Part shown: positions 53,895 to 64,000 of the stretch, piece by piece | Layout of the letters: the number at the start of each line of letters is the position of its first letter | Numbering within the stretch: the stretch's first letter is position 1 | Source: Hydractinia symbiolongicarpus | Taxonomy: Eukaryota; Cnidaria; Hydrozoa; Anthoathecata; Hydractiniidae | Assembly (NCBI RefSeq): GCF_029227915.1 | Contig: NC_079878.1 | Location: 29,167,501-29,231,500, forward strand | Length of the DNA: 64,000 nt | Reading direction: 5' to 3' | Program-made: the position numbers and the translations under genes | Notes under the pieces: model-generated | What the model was told of the DNA's origin: nothing | The model's input: only the letters and a program-made list of their open reading frames with translations | The model's database searches: none

Positions 53895-56800
53895 CGCCGG
53901 CAAACGAAAACCCGCGATTTCTCGTAAATCCCGGGCTTGGCCCGTATAGTCGAATGTATACAAAGAAAGTACCCTGTGAGTAAACTCATTTCCCGAACGA
54001 TTTTTTAAATTATTTTTTCACCACTAAAACGCATGAGACTTGTAGTTTTCAAAAATGTTTTCATTTTTGATGAGACGCTGAATATAAGAAGTTTAATCGC
54101 CGGCAAACAAAAACCCGCGATTTCCCGTAAATCCCGTGCTTGGCCCGTATAGTCGAGTACATACAAAGAAAGTACCCTGTGAGTGTACTCATTTCCAGAA
54201 CGATTTTTTAAATTATCTTTTCACCACTAAAACGCATGAGACTTGTAGTTTTTAAAAATGTTTTCATTTTTGATGAGACGCTTAATGAAAGAAGTTTAAT
54301 CGCCGGCAAACGAAAACCCGCGATTTCCCGTAAATCCCAGGCTTGGCCCGTATAGTCGAATGTATACAAAGAAAGTACCCTGTGAGTAAACTCATTTCCC
54401 GAACGATTTTTTAAATTACTTTTTCACCACTAAAACGCATGAGACTTGTAGTTTTCAAAAATGTTTTCATTTTTGATGAGACGCTGAATATAAGAAGTTT
54501 AATCGCCGGCAAACAAAAACCCGCGATTTCCCGTAAATCCCGTGCTTGGCCCGTATAGTCAAAAGTATACAAAGAAAGTACCCAGGGAGTAAACTCATTT
54601 CCCGAACGATTTTTTAAATTATTTTTTCACCACTAAAACGCATGAGACTTGTAGTTTTCAGGAATGTTTTCATTTTTGATGAGACGCTTAATGAAAGAAG
54701 TTTAATCCCGGGCTTGGCCCATATAGTCGAATGTATACAAAGAAAGTACCCTGTGAGTAAACTCATTTCCCTAACGATTTTTTAAATTATTGTTTCACCA
54801 CTAAATTGCATGAGACTTGTAGTTTTCAAAAATGTTTTCATTTTTGATGAGACGCTGAATATAAGAAGTTTAATCGCCGGCAAACAAAAACCCGCGATTT
54901 CCCGTAAATCCCGGACTCGGCCCGTATAGTCAAAAGTATACAAAGAAAGTACCCAGGGAGTAAACTCATTTCCCGAACGATTTTTTAAATTATTTTTTCA
55001 CCACTAAAACGCATGAGACTTGTAGTTTTCAGGAATGTTTTCATTTTTGATGAGACGCTTAATGAAAGAAGTTTAATCGCCGGCAAACGAAAACCCGCGA
55101 TTTCCCGTAAATCCCGGGCTTGGCCCGTATAGTCGAATGTATACAAAGAAAGTACCCTGTGAGTAAACTCATTTCTCGAACGATTTTTTAAATTATTTTT
55201 TCACCACTAAAACGCATGAGACTTGTAGTTTTCAAAAATGTTTTCATTTTTGATGAGACGCTGAATATAAGATGTTTAATCGCCGGCAAACGAAAACCCG
55301 CAATTTCCCGTTAATCCCGGACTCGGCCCGTATAGTCAAAAGTATACAAAGAAAATACACAGGGATTAAACTCATTTCCAGAACGATTTTTTAAATTATC
55401 TTTTCACCACTAAAACGCATGAGACTTGTAGTTTTCAAAAATGTTTTCATTTTTGATGAGACGCTTAATGAAAGAAGTTTAATCGCCGGCAAACGAAAAC
55501 CCGCGATTTCCCGTAAATCCCGGCCTTGGCCCGTATAGTCGAATGTATACAAAGAAAGTACCCTGTGAGTAAACTCATTTCCCGAACGATTTTCTAAATT
55601 ATTTTTTCACCACTAAAACGCATGAGACTTGTAGTTTTCAAAAATGTTTTAATTTTTGATAAGACGCTGAATATAAGAAGTTTAATCGCCAGCAAACAAA
55701 AACCCGCGATTTCCCGTAAATCCCGTGCTTGGCCCGTATAGTCGAGTACATACAAAGAAAGTACCCCGTGAGTAAACTGATTTCCAGAACGATTTTTTAA
55801 ATTATCTTTTCACCACTAAAACGCATGAGACTTATAGTTTTCAAAAATGTTTTCATTTTTGATGAGACGCTGAATATAAGAAGTTTAATCGCCGGCAAAC
55901 GAAAACCCGCGATTTCTCGTAAATCCCGGGCTTGGCCCGTATAGTCGAATGTATACAAAGAAAGTACCCTGTGAGTAAACTCATTTCCCGAACGATTTTT
56001 TAAATTATTTTTTCACCACTAAAACGCATGAGACTTGTAGTTTTCAAAAATGTTTTCATTTTTGATGAGACGCTGAATATAAGAAGTTTAATCGCCGGCA
56101 AACAAAAACCCGCGATTTCCCGTAAATCCCGTGCTTGGCCCGTATAGTCGAGTACATACAAAGAAAGTACCCTGTGAGTGTACTCATTTCCAGAACGATT
56201 TTTTAAATTATCTTTTCACCACTAAAACGCATGAGACTTGTAGTTTTTAAAAATGTTTTCATTTTTGATGAGACGCTTAATGAAAGAAGTTTAATCGCCG
56301 GCAAACGAAAACCCGCGATTTCCCGTAAATCCCAGGCTTGGCCCGTATAGTCGAATGTATACAAAGAAAGTACCCTGTGAGTAAACTCATTTCCCGAACG
56401 ATTTTTTAAATTACTTTTTCACCACTAAAACGCATGAGACTTGTAGTTTTCAAAAATGTTTTCATTTTTGATGAGACGCTGAATATAAGAAGTTTAATCG
56501 CCGGCAAACAAAAACCCGCGATTTCCCGTAAATCCCGTGCTTGGCCCGTATAGTCAAAAGTATACAAAGAAAGTACCCAGGGAGTAAACTCATTTCCCGA
56601 ACGATTTTTTAAATTATTTTTTCACCACTAAAACGCATGAGACTTGTAGTTTTCAGGAATGTTTTCATTTTTGATGAGACGCTTAATGAAAGAAGTTTAA
56701 TCCCGGGCTTGGCCCATATAGTCGAATGTATACAAAGAAAGTACCCTGTGAGTAAACTCATTTCCCTAACGATTTTTTAAATTATTGTTTCACCACTAAA

Positions 56801-57885
56801 TTGCATGAGACTTGTAGTTTTCAAAAATGTTTTCATTTTTGATGAGACGCTGAATATAAGAAGTTTAATCGCCGGCAAACAAAAACCCGCGATTTCCCGT
56901 AAATCCCGGACTCGGCCCGTATAGTCAAAAGTATACAAAGAAAGTACCCAGGGAGTAAACTCATTTCCCGAACGATTTTTTAAATTATTTTTTCACCACT
57001 AAAACGCATGAGACTTGTAGTTTTCAGGAATGTTTTCATTTTTGATGAGACGCTTAATGAAAGAAGTTTAATCGCCGGCAAACGAAAACCCGCGATTTCC
57101 CGTAAATCCCGGGCTTGGCCCGTATAGTCGAATGTATACAAAGAAAGTACCCTGTGAGTAAACTCATTTCTCGAACGATTTTTTAAATTATTTTTTCACC
57201 ACTAAAACGCATGAGACTTGTAGTTTTCAAAAATGTTTTCATTTTTGATGAGACGCTGAATATAAGATGTTTAATCGCCGGCAAACGAAAACCCGCAATT
57301 TCCCGTTAATCCCGGACTCGGCCCGTATAGTCAAAAGTATACAAAGAAAATACACAGGGATTAAACTCATTTCCAGAACGATTTTTTAAATTATCTTTTC
57401 ACCACTAAAACGCATGAGACTTGTAGTTTTCAAAAATGTTTTCATTTTTGATGAGACGCTTAATGAAAGAAGTTTAATCGCCGGCAAACGAAAACCCGCG
57501 ATTTCCCGTAAATCCCGGCCTTGGCCCGTATAGTCGAATGTATACAAAGAAAGTACCCTGTGAGTAAACTCATTTCCCGAACGATTTTCTAAATTATTTT
57601 TTCACCACTAAAACGCATGAGACTTGTAGTTTTCAAAAATGTTTTAATTTTTGATAAGACGCTGAATATAAGAAGTTTAATCGCCAGCAAACAAAAACCC
57701 GCGATTTCCCGTAAATCCCGTGCTTGGCCCGTATAGTCGAGTACATACAAAGAAAGTACCCCGTGAGTAAACTGATTTCCAGAACGATTTTTTAAATTAT
57801 CTTTTCACCACTAAAACGCATGAGACTTATAGTTTTCAAAAATGTTTTCATTTTTGATGAGACGCTGAATATAAGAAGTTTAATC
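53895..57885 (-). repeat. HOR block K: 1,995-bp decamer, two copies
   Basis: TTTAATCCCGGGCTTGG is at 54,701 and 56,696, and CTCGTAAATCCCGGGC at 53,921 and 55,916. The intervals are 1,995 bp, which is ten monomers (2,030) minus 35. The missing 35 bp lie in one monomer of each copy, where TTTAATC is followed directly by CCGGGC. Other shared rare marks are GAGTGTACTC, AAATTACTTTTTC, TTTCTCGAACG (55,171 and 57,166), GATTTTCTAAATT and TACCCCGTGAG. I saw no differences between the two copies in the lines compared. Confidence 0.88.
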
Positions 57886-60800
57886 GCCGGCAAACAAAAA
57901 CCCACAATTTCCCGTTAATCCCGGACTCGGCCCGTATAGTCAAAAGTATACAAAGAAAGTACCCAGGGAGTAAACTCATTTCCCGAACGATTTTTTAAAT
58001 TATTTTTTCACCACTAAAACGCATGAGACTTGTAGTTTTCAAAAATGTTTTCATTTTTGATGAGACGCTGAATAAAAGATGTTTAATCGCCGGCAAACGA
58101 AAACCCGCGATTTCCCGTAAATCCCGGACTCGGCCCGTATAGTCAAAAGTATACAAAGAAAGTACCCAGGGAGTAAACTCATTTCCCGAACGATTTTTTA
58201 AATTATTTTTTCACCACTAAAACGCATGAGACTTGTAGTTTTCAGGAATGTTTTCATTTTTGATGAGACGCTTAATGAAAGAATTTTAATCGCCGGCAAA
58301 CGAAAACGCGCGATTTCCCGTAAATCCCGGACTTGGCCCGTATAGTCGAATGTATACAAAGAAAGTACCCTGTGAGTAAACTCATTTCCCGAACGATTTT
58401 TTAAATTATTTTTTCACCACTTAAAGGCATGAGACTTGTAGTTTTCAAAAATGTTTTTATTTTTGATGAGACGCTGAATATAAGAAGTTTAAACGCCGGC
58501 AAACGAAAACGCGCGATTTCCCGTAAATCCCGGGCTTGGCCCGTATAGTCGAATGTATACAAAGAAAGTACCCTGTGAGTAAACTCATTTCCCGAACGAT
58601 TTTTTAAATTATTTTTTCACCACTAAAAGGCATGAGACTTGTAGTTTTCAGGAATGTTTTCATTTTTGATGAGACGCTTAATGAAAGAAGTTTATTCGCC
58701 GGCAAACGAAAACCCGCGATTTCCCGTAAATCCCGGGCTTGGCCCGTATAGTCGAATGTATACAAAGAAAGTACCCTGTGAGTAAACTCATTTCCCGAAC
58801 GATTTTTTAAATTATTTTTTCACCACTAAATCGCATGAGACTTGTAGTTTTCAAAAATGTTTTCATTTTTGATGAGACGCTGAATATAAGAAGTTTAATG
58901 GCCGGCAAACAAAAACCCGCGATTTCCCGTTAATCCCGGACTCGGCCCGTATAGTCGAAAGTATACAAAGAAAATACGCAGGGAGTAAACTCATTTCCAG
59001 AACGATTTTTTAAATTATCTTTTCACCACTAAAACGCATGAGACGTGTAGTTTTCAAAAATGTTTTCATTTTTGATGAGACGCTGATTAAAGATGTTTAA
59101 TCGCCGGCAAACGAAAACCCGCAATTTCCCGTAAATCCCGGACTCGGCCCGTATAGTCAGAAGTATACAAAGAAAGTACCCAGGGAGTAAACTCATTTCC
59201 AGAACGATTTTTTAAATTATCTTTTCACCACTAAAACGCATGAGACTTGTAGTTTTCAAAAATGTTTTCATTTTTGATGAGACGCGGAATAAAAGAAGTT
59301 AATCGCCGGCAAACGAAAACCCGCGATTTCCCGTTAATCCCGGGCTTGGCCCGTATAGTCGAATGTATACAAAGAAAGTACCCTGTGAGTAAACTCATTT
59401 CCCGAACGATTTTTTAAATTATTGTTTCACCACTAAATCGCATGAGACTTGTAGTTTTCAGGAATGTTTTCATTTTTGATGAGACGCTGAATATAAGAAG
59501 TTTAATCGCCGGCAAACAAAAACCCGCGATTTCCCGTAAATCCCGGACTCGGCCCGTATAGTCAAAAGTATACAAAGAAAGTACCCAGGGAGTAAACTCA
59601 TTTCCCGAACGATTTTTTAAATTATTTTTTCACCACTAAAACGCATGAGACTTGTAGTTTTCAGGAATGTTTTCATTTTTGATGAGACGCTTAATGAAAG
59701 AAGTTTATTCGCCGGCAAACGAAAACCCGCGATTTCCCGTAAATCCCGGGCTTGGCCCGTATAGTCGAATGTATACAAAGAAAGTACCCTGTGAGTAAAC
59801 TCATTTCCCGAACGATTTTTTAAATTATTTTTTCACCACTAAATCGCATGAGACTTGTAGTTTTCAAAAATGTTTTCATTTTTGATGAGACGCTGAATGA
59901 AAGAAGTTTATTCGCCGGCAAACGAAAACCCGCGATTTCCCGTAAATCCCGGGCTTGGCCCGTATAGTCGAATGTATACAAAGAAAGTACCCTGTGAGTA
60001 AACTCATTTCCCGAACGATTTTTTAAATTATTTTTTCACCACTAAATCGCATGAGACTTGTAGTTTTCAAAAATGTTTTCATTTTTAATGAGACGCTGAA
60101 TATAAGAAGTTTAATGGCCGGCAAACAAAAACCCGCGATTTCCCGTTAATCCCGGACTCGGCCCGTATAGTCGAAAGTATACAAAGAAAATACGCAGGGA
60201 GTAAACTCATTTCCAGAACGATTTTTTAAATTATCTTTTCACCACTAAATCGCATGAGACTTGTAGTTTTCAAAAATGTTTTCATTTTTGATGAGACGCG
60301 GAATAAAAGAAGTTAATCGAAGGCAAACGAAAACCCGCGATTTCCCGTTAATCCCGGACTCGGCCCGTATAGTCAAAAGTATACAAAGAAAATACGCAGG
60401 GAGTAAACTCATTTCCAGCACGATTTTTTAAATTATCTTTTCACCACTAAAACGCATGAGACTTGTAGTTTTCAAAAATGTTTTCATTTTTGATGAGACG
60501 CTGAATAAAAGATGTTTAATCGCCGGCAAACGAAAACCCGCGATTTCCCGTAAATCCCGGGCTCGGCCCGTATAGTCAAAAGTATACAAAGAAAGTACCC
60601 AGGGAGTAAACTCATTTCCCGAACGATTTTTTAAATTATTTTTTCACCACTAAAACGCATGAGACTTGTAGTTTTCAGGAATGTTTTCATTTTTGATGAG
60701 ACGCTTAATGAAAGAAGTTTAATCGCCGGCAAACGAAAACCCGCGATTTCCCGTAAATCCCGGGCTTGGCCCGTATAGTCGAATGTATACAAAGAAAGTA

Positions 60801-61095
60801 CCCTGTGAGTAAACTCATTTCCCGAACGACTTTTTAAATTATTGTTTCACCACTAAATCGCATGAGACTTGTAGTTTTCAAAAATGTTTTCATTTTTGAT
60901 GAGACGCTGAATATAAGAAGTTTAATCGCCGGCAAACAAAAACCTGCGATTTCCCGTAAATCCCGGACTCGGCCCGTATAGTCAAAAGTATACAAAGAAA
61001 GTACCCAGGGAGTAAACTCATTTCCCGAACGATTTTTTAAATTATTTTTTCACCACTAAAACGCATGAGACTTGTAGTTTTCAGGAATGTTTTCA
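57886..61095 (-). repeat. Mixed monomers, with short local duplications
   Basis: This is continuous satellite without a clear long period. Distinctive monomers include GAATTTTAATCG with AAAACGCGCG (58,281), CACTTAAAGGCATGAG near 58,420, GTTTAAACGCC near 58,488, GTTTATTCGCC near 58,690, 59,703 and 59,907, and TTTAATGGCCGG near 58,896 and 60,112. Adjacent GTTTATTCGCC monomers at 59.7 and 59.9 kb look like a one-unit duplication. Confidence 0.7.
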
Positions 61096-61109
61096 TTTTT
61101 GATGAGACG

Positions 61110-61920
61110 CTTAATGAAAGAAGTTTAATCGCCGGCAAACAAAAACCCGCGATTTCCCGTAAATGCCGTGCTTGGCCCGTATAGTCGAGTATATACAAAG
61201 AAAGTACCCTGTGAGTAAACTCATTTCCAGAACGATTTTTTAAATTATTTTTTCACCACTAAAACGCATGAGACTTGTAGTTTTCAGGAATGTTTTCATT
61301 TTTGATGAGACGCTTAATGAAAGAAGTTTAATCGCCGGCAAACGAAAACCCGCGATTTCCCGTAAATCCCGGGCTTGGCCCGTATAGTCGAATGTATACA
61401 AGGAAAGTACCCTGTGAGTAAACTCATTTCCCGAACGAATTTTTAAATTATCTTTTCACCACTAAAACGCACGAGACTTGTAGTTTTCAAAAATGTTTTC
61501 ATTTTTGATGAGACGCTTAATGAAAGAAGTTTAATCGCCGGCAAACGAAAACCCGCGATTTCCCGTAAATGCCGTGCTTGGCCCGTATAGTCGAGTATAT
61601 ACAAAGAAAGTACCCTGTGAGTAAACTCATTTCCAGAACGATTTTTTAAATTATTTTTTCACCACTAAAACGCATGAGACTTGTAGTTTTCAGGAATGTT
61701 TTCATTTTTGATGAGACGCTTAATGAAAGAAGTTTAATCGCCGGCAAACGAAAACCCGCGATTTCCCGTAAATCCCGGGCTTGGCCCGTATAGTCGAATG
61801 TATACAAAGAAAGTACCCTGTGAGTAAACTCATTTCCCGAACGAATTTTTAAATTATCTTTTCACCACTAAAACGCACGAGACTTGTAGTTTTCAAAAAT
61901 GTTTTCATTTTTGATGAGAC
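61110..61920 (-). repeat. HOR block L: 406-bp dimer, two copies
   Basis: GCCGTGCTTGG is at 61,165 and 61,571, and the rare GAACGAATTTTTAAATT at 61,433 and 61,839. Both intervals are 406 bp, exactly two monomers. The pair shares the CACGAG mark. One base differs near 61,402 (AAGGAAAGTACC in the first, AAAGAAAGTACC in the second). Confidence 0.82.
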
Positions 61921-62379
61921 GCGGAATAAAAGAAGTTTAATCGCCGGCAAACAAAAACCGGCGATTTCCCGTTAAACCCAGACTCGGCCCGTATAGTCAA
62001 AAGTTTACAAAGAAAGTACGCAGGGAGTAAACTCATTTCCAGAACGATTTTTTAAATTATCTTTTCACCACTAAAACGCATGAAACTTGTAGTTTTCAAA
62101 AATGTTTTCATTTTTGATGAGACGCTGAATAAAAGATGTTTAATCGCCGGCAAACGAAAACCCGCGATTTCCCGTAAATGCCGTGCTTGGCCCGTATAGT
62201 CGAGTATATACAAAGAAAGTACCCTGTGAGTAAACTCATTTCCAGAACGATTTTTTAAATTATCTTTTCACCACTAAAATGCATGAGACTTGTAGTTTTC
62301 AGGAATGTTTTCATTTTTGATGAGACGCTTAATGAAAGAAGTTTAATCGCCGGCAAACGAAAACCCGCGATTTCCCGTA

Positions 62380-64000
62380 AATCCCGGGCTTGGCCCGTAT
62401 AGTCGAATGTATACAAAGAAAGTACCCTGTGAGTAAACTCATTTCTCGAACGATTTTTTAAATTATTTTTTCACCACTAAAACGCATGAGACTTGTAGTT
62501 TTCAAAAATGTTTTCATTTTTGATGAGACGCTGAATATAAGATGTTTAATCGCCGGCAAACGAAAACCCGCAATTTCCCGTTAATCCCGGACTCGGCCCG
62601 TATAGTCAAAAGTATACAAAGAAAATACACAGGGAGTAAACTCATTTCCAGAACGATTTTTTAAATTATCTTTTCACCACTAAAACGCATGAGACTTGTA
62701 GTTTTCAAAAATGTTTTTATTTTTGATGAGACGCTTAATGAAAGAAGTTTAATCGCCGGCAAACGAAAACCCGCGATTTCCCGTAAATCCCGGGCTTGGC
62801 CCGTATAGTCGAATGTATACAAAGAAAGTACCCTGTGAGTAAACTCATTTCCCGAACGATTTTCTAAATTATTTTTTCACCACTAAAACGCATGAGACTT
62901 GTAGTTTTCAAAAATGTTTTAATTTTTGATAAGACGCTGAATATAAGAAGTTTAATCGCCAGCAAACAAAAACCCGCGATTTCCCGTAAATCCCGTGCTT
63001 GGCCCGTATAGTCGAGTACATACAAAGAAAGTACCCCGTGAGTAAACTGATTTCCAGAACGATTTTTTAAATTATCTTTTCACCACTAAAACGCATGAGA
63101 CTTGTAGTTTTCAAAAATGTTTTCATTTTTGATGAGACGCTGAATATAAGAAGTTTAATCGCCGGCAAACAAAAACCCACAATTTCCCGTTAATCCCGGA
63201 CTCGGCCCGTATAGTCAAAAGTATACAAAGAAAATACACAGGGAGTAAACTCATTTCCAGAACGATTTTTTAAATTATCTTTTCACCACTAAAACGCATG
63301 AGACTTGTAGTTTTCAAAAATGTTTTCATTTTTGATGAGACGCTGAATAAAAGATGTTTAATCGCCGGCAAACGAAAACCCGCAATTTCCCGTAAATCCC
63401 GGACTCGGCCCGTATAGTCAAAAGTATACAAAGAAAGTACCCAGGGAGTAAACTCATTTCCCGAACGATTTTTTAAATTATTTTTTCACCACTAAAACGC
63501 ATGAGACTTGTAGTTTTCAAAAATGTTTTCATTTTTGATGAGACGCTGAATAAAAGATGTTTAATCGCCGGCAAACGAAAACCCGCGATTTCCCGTAAAT
63601 CCCGGACTCGGCCCGTATAGTCAAAAGTATACAAAGAAAGTACCCAGGGAGTAAACTCATTTCCCGAACGATTTTTTAAATTATTTTTTCACCACTAAAA
63701 CGCATGAGACTTGTAGTTTTCAGGAATGTTTTCATTTTTGATGAGACGCTTAATGAAAGAATTTTAATCGCCGGCAAACGAAAACGCGCGATTTCCCGTA
63801 AATCCCGGGCTTGGCCCGTATAGTCGAATGTATACAAAGAAAGTACCCTGTGAGTAAACTCATTTCCCGAACGATTTTTTAAATTATTTTTTCACCACTT
63901 AAAGGCATGAGACTTGTAGTTTTCAAAAATGTTTTTATTTTTGATGAGACGCTGAATATAAGAAGTTTAAACGCCGGCAAACGAAAACGCGCGATTTCCC
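62380..64000 (-). repeat. Distant copy of the 57.1-58.5 kb monomer series
   Basis: TTTCTCGAACG at 62,441, GATTTTCTAAATT near 62,860, TACCCCGTGAG near 63,032, and GAATTTTAATCG with AAAACGCGCG at 63,759 repeat the series that begins at 57,166. The offset is 5,275 bp at the start and 5,478 bp at the end. The difference is exactly 203 bp, so this copy contains one extra monomer (about 63.16-63.36 kb). It runs off the window. Confidence 0.78.

Larger units (their letters stand above)
1..64000. repeat. 203-bp tandem satellite array filling the whole window
   Basis: A 203-bp unit repeats head to tail over the entire window; GGGAAATCGCGGG, for example, occurs at 2-14 and again 203 bp later at 205. 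In forward orientation the landmarks run in this order: GGGAAATCGCGGG, TTTGCCGGCGATTAAAC, the arms TCAAAAATG and CATTTTTGA, CTACAAGTCTCATGCG, TTTTAGTGGTGA, an A/T-only tract, CGTTCGGGAAATGAG, TTTGTATAC, and CTATACGGGCC. Monomers differ by substitutions and a few 1-4 base indels and fall into recurring subtypes. I saw no unique sequence, transposon, tRNA, rRNA or plausible gene in any stretch. The structure is that of centromeric or heterochromatic satellite DNA; the actual chromosomal location is inferred, not shown. Confidence 0.98.
17181..64000 (-). repeat. Right arm: about 230 satellite monomers, inverted
   Basis: From here the plus strand shows the reverse complement of the left-arm monomer: CCGCGATTTCCCGTAAATCC, GTATACAAAG, AAATTAT, and CGCATGAGACTTGTAG. 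The orientation stays uniform to the end of the window; I found no second flip. The arm breaks off mid-monomer at 64,000, so the array continues to the right. Its near half (up to about 31 kb) has subtypes in common with the left arm. The far half is dominated by other subtypes, including the CGCATGAG/CACGAG, CCATGG and AACTTCCCGTAAGTCC forms. Confidence 0.97.

Noticed and set aside
1-64000. CRISPR array
   Set aside because: There are no short repeats separated by unique spacers; the whole 203-bp unit repeats, and no cas genes are present.
1-64000. Bacterial-type promoters suggested by TTGACTATA and GTATAC words
   Set aside because: These words are fixed parts of a eukaryotic-looking satellite monomer and precede no gene.
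1-64000. Tandem rRNA, tRNA or 5S gene cluster
   Set aside because: I found no tRNA B-box (GGTTCRANNCC), no 5S-like internal control region and no rRNA motifs in the monomer.

Overview
The window is satellite DNA from end to end. I see no gene, RNA gene, transposon or unique sequence anywhere in its 64 kb. One monomer of 203 bp repeats without interruption, about 315 times. It contains about 38% G+C and roughly a dozen CpGs by hand count. Long homogeneous arrays with nested higher-order repeats (HORs) of this kind belong to centromeric, pericentromeric or other heterochromatic DNA of a eukaryotic chromosome. I do not recognise the satellite and cannot name the organism. The undepleted CpG content fits a genome with little germline CpG methylation, as in many insects and other invertebrates, but this is only an inference.

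Layout: from 1 to about 17,170 the monomers run in one direction, called 'forward' here. At about 17,171-17,180 the array flips, and from there to 64,000 every monomer lies on the opposite strand. The flip is an asymmetric junction flanked by monomers with many private substitutions. The two arms are not mirror images in detail, which argues against a simple fold-back assembly artefact.

Within the arms, monomers are arranged in HOR blocks of changing length. In the left arm these are 5/6/7-mers (about 1-5.8 kb), a 609-bp trimer in three apparently identical copies (6.1-7.9 kb), and an 11/8/7/10-mer family (7.9-16.8 kb). In the right arm they are a 6-mer (17.6-21 kb), a loose 8-16-mer family (23-31 kb), a 1,419-bp 7-mer (32.3-35.2 kb), a 2,637-bp 13-mer with a nested tetramer (35.1-41.4 kb), a 1,827-bp 9-mer (41.9-45.5 kb), a 4-mer (46.1-47.8 kb), a 6-mer (47.8-50.2 kb), a 1,995-bp 10-mer carrying a shared 35-bp deletion (53.9-57.9 kb), and a 406-bp dimer (61.1-61.9 kb). 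An EcoRI-bearing monomer subfamily occupies 2-31 kb on both sides of the flip and is absent beyond it.

Short open reading frames of about 61 codons recur because some monomers lack stops in one frame. They start with GTG or TTG, change frame at each monomer because 203 is not a multiple of 3, and follow the subfamily structure, so none is annotated as a gene. Each monomer does carry structural features that may matter to chromatin: a 9-bp-stem hairpin, an A/T-only tract, a CpG-rich half, and a near-match to the CENP-B box that is one base too short. All spacings and identities were found by eye, so block edges are approximate.
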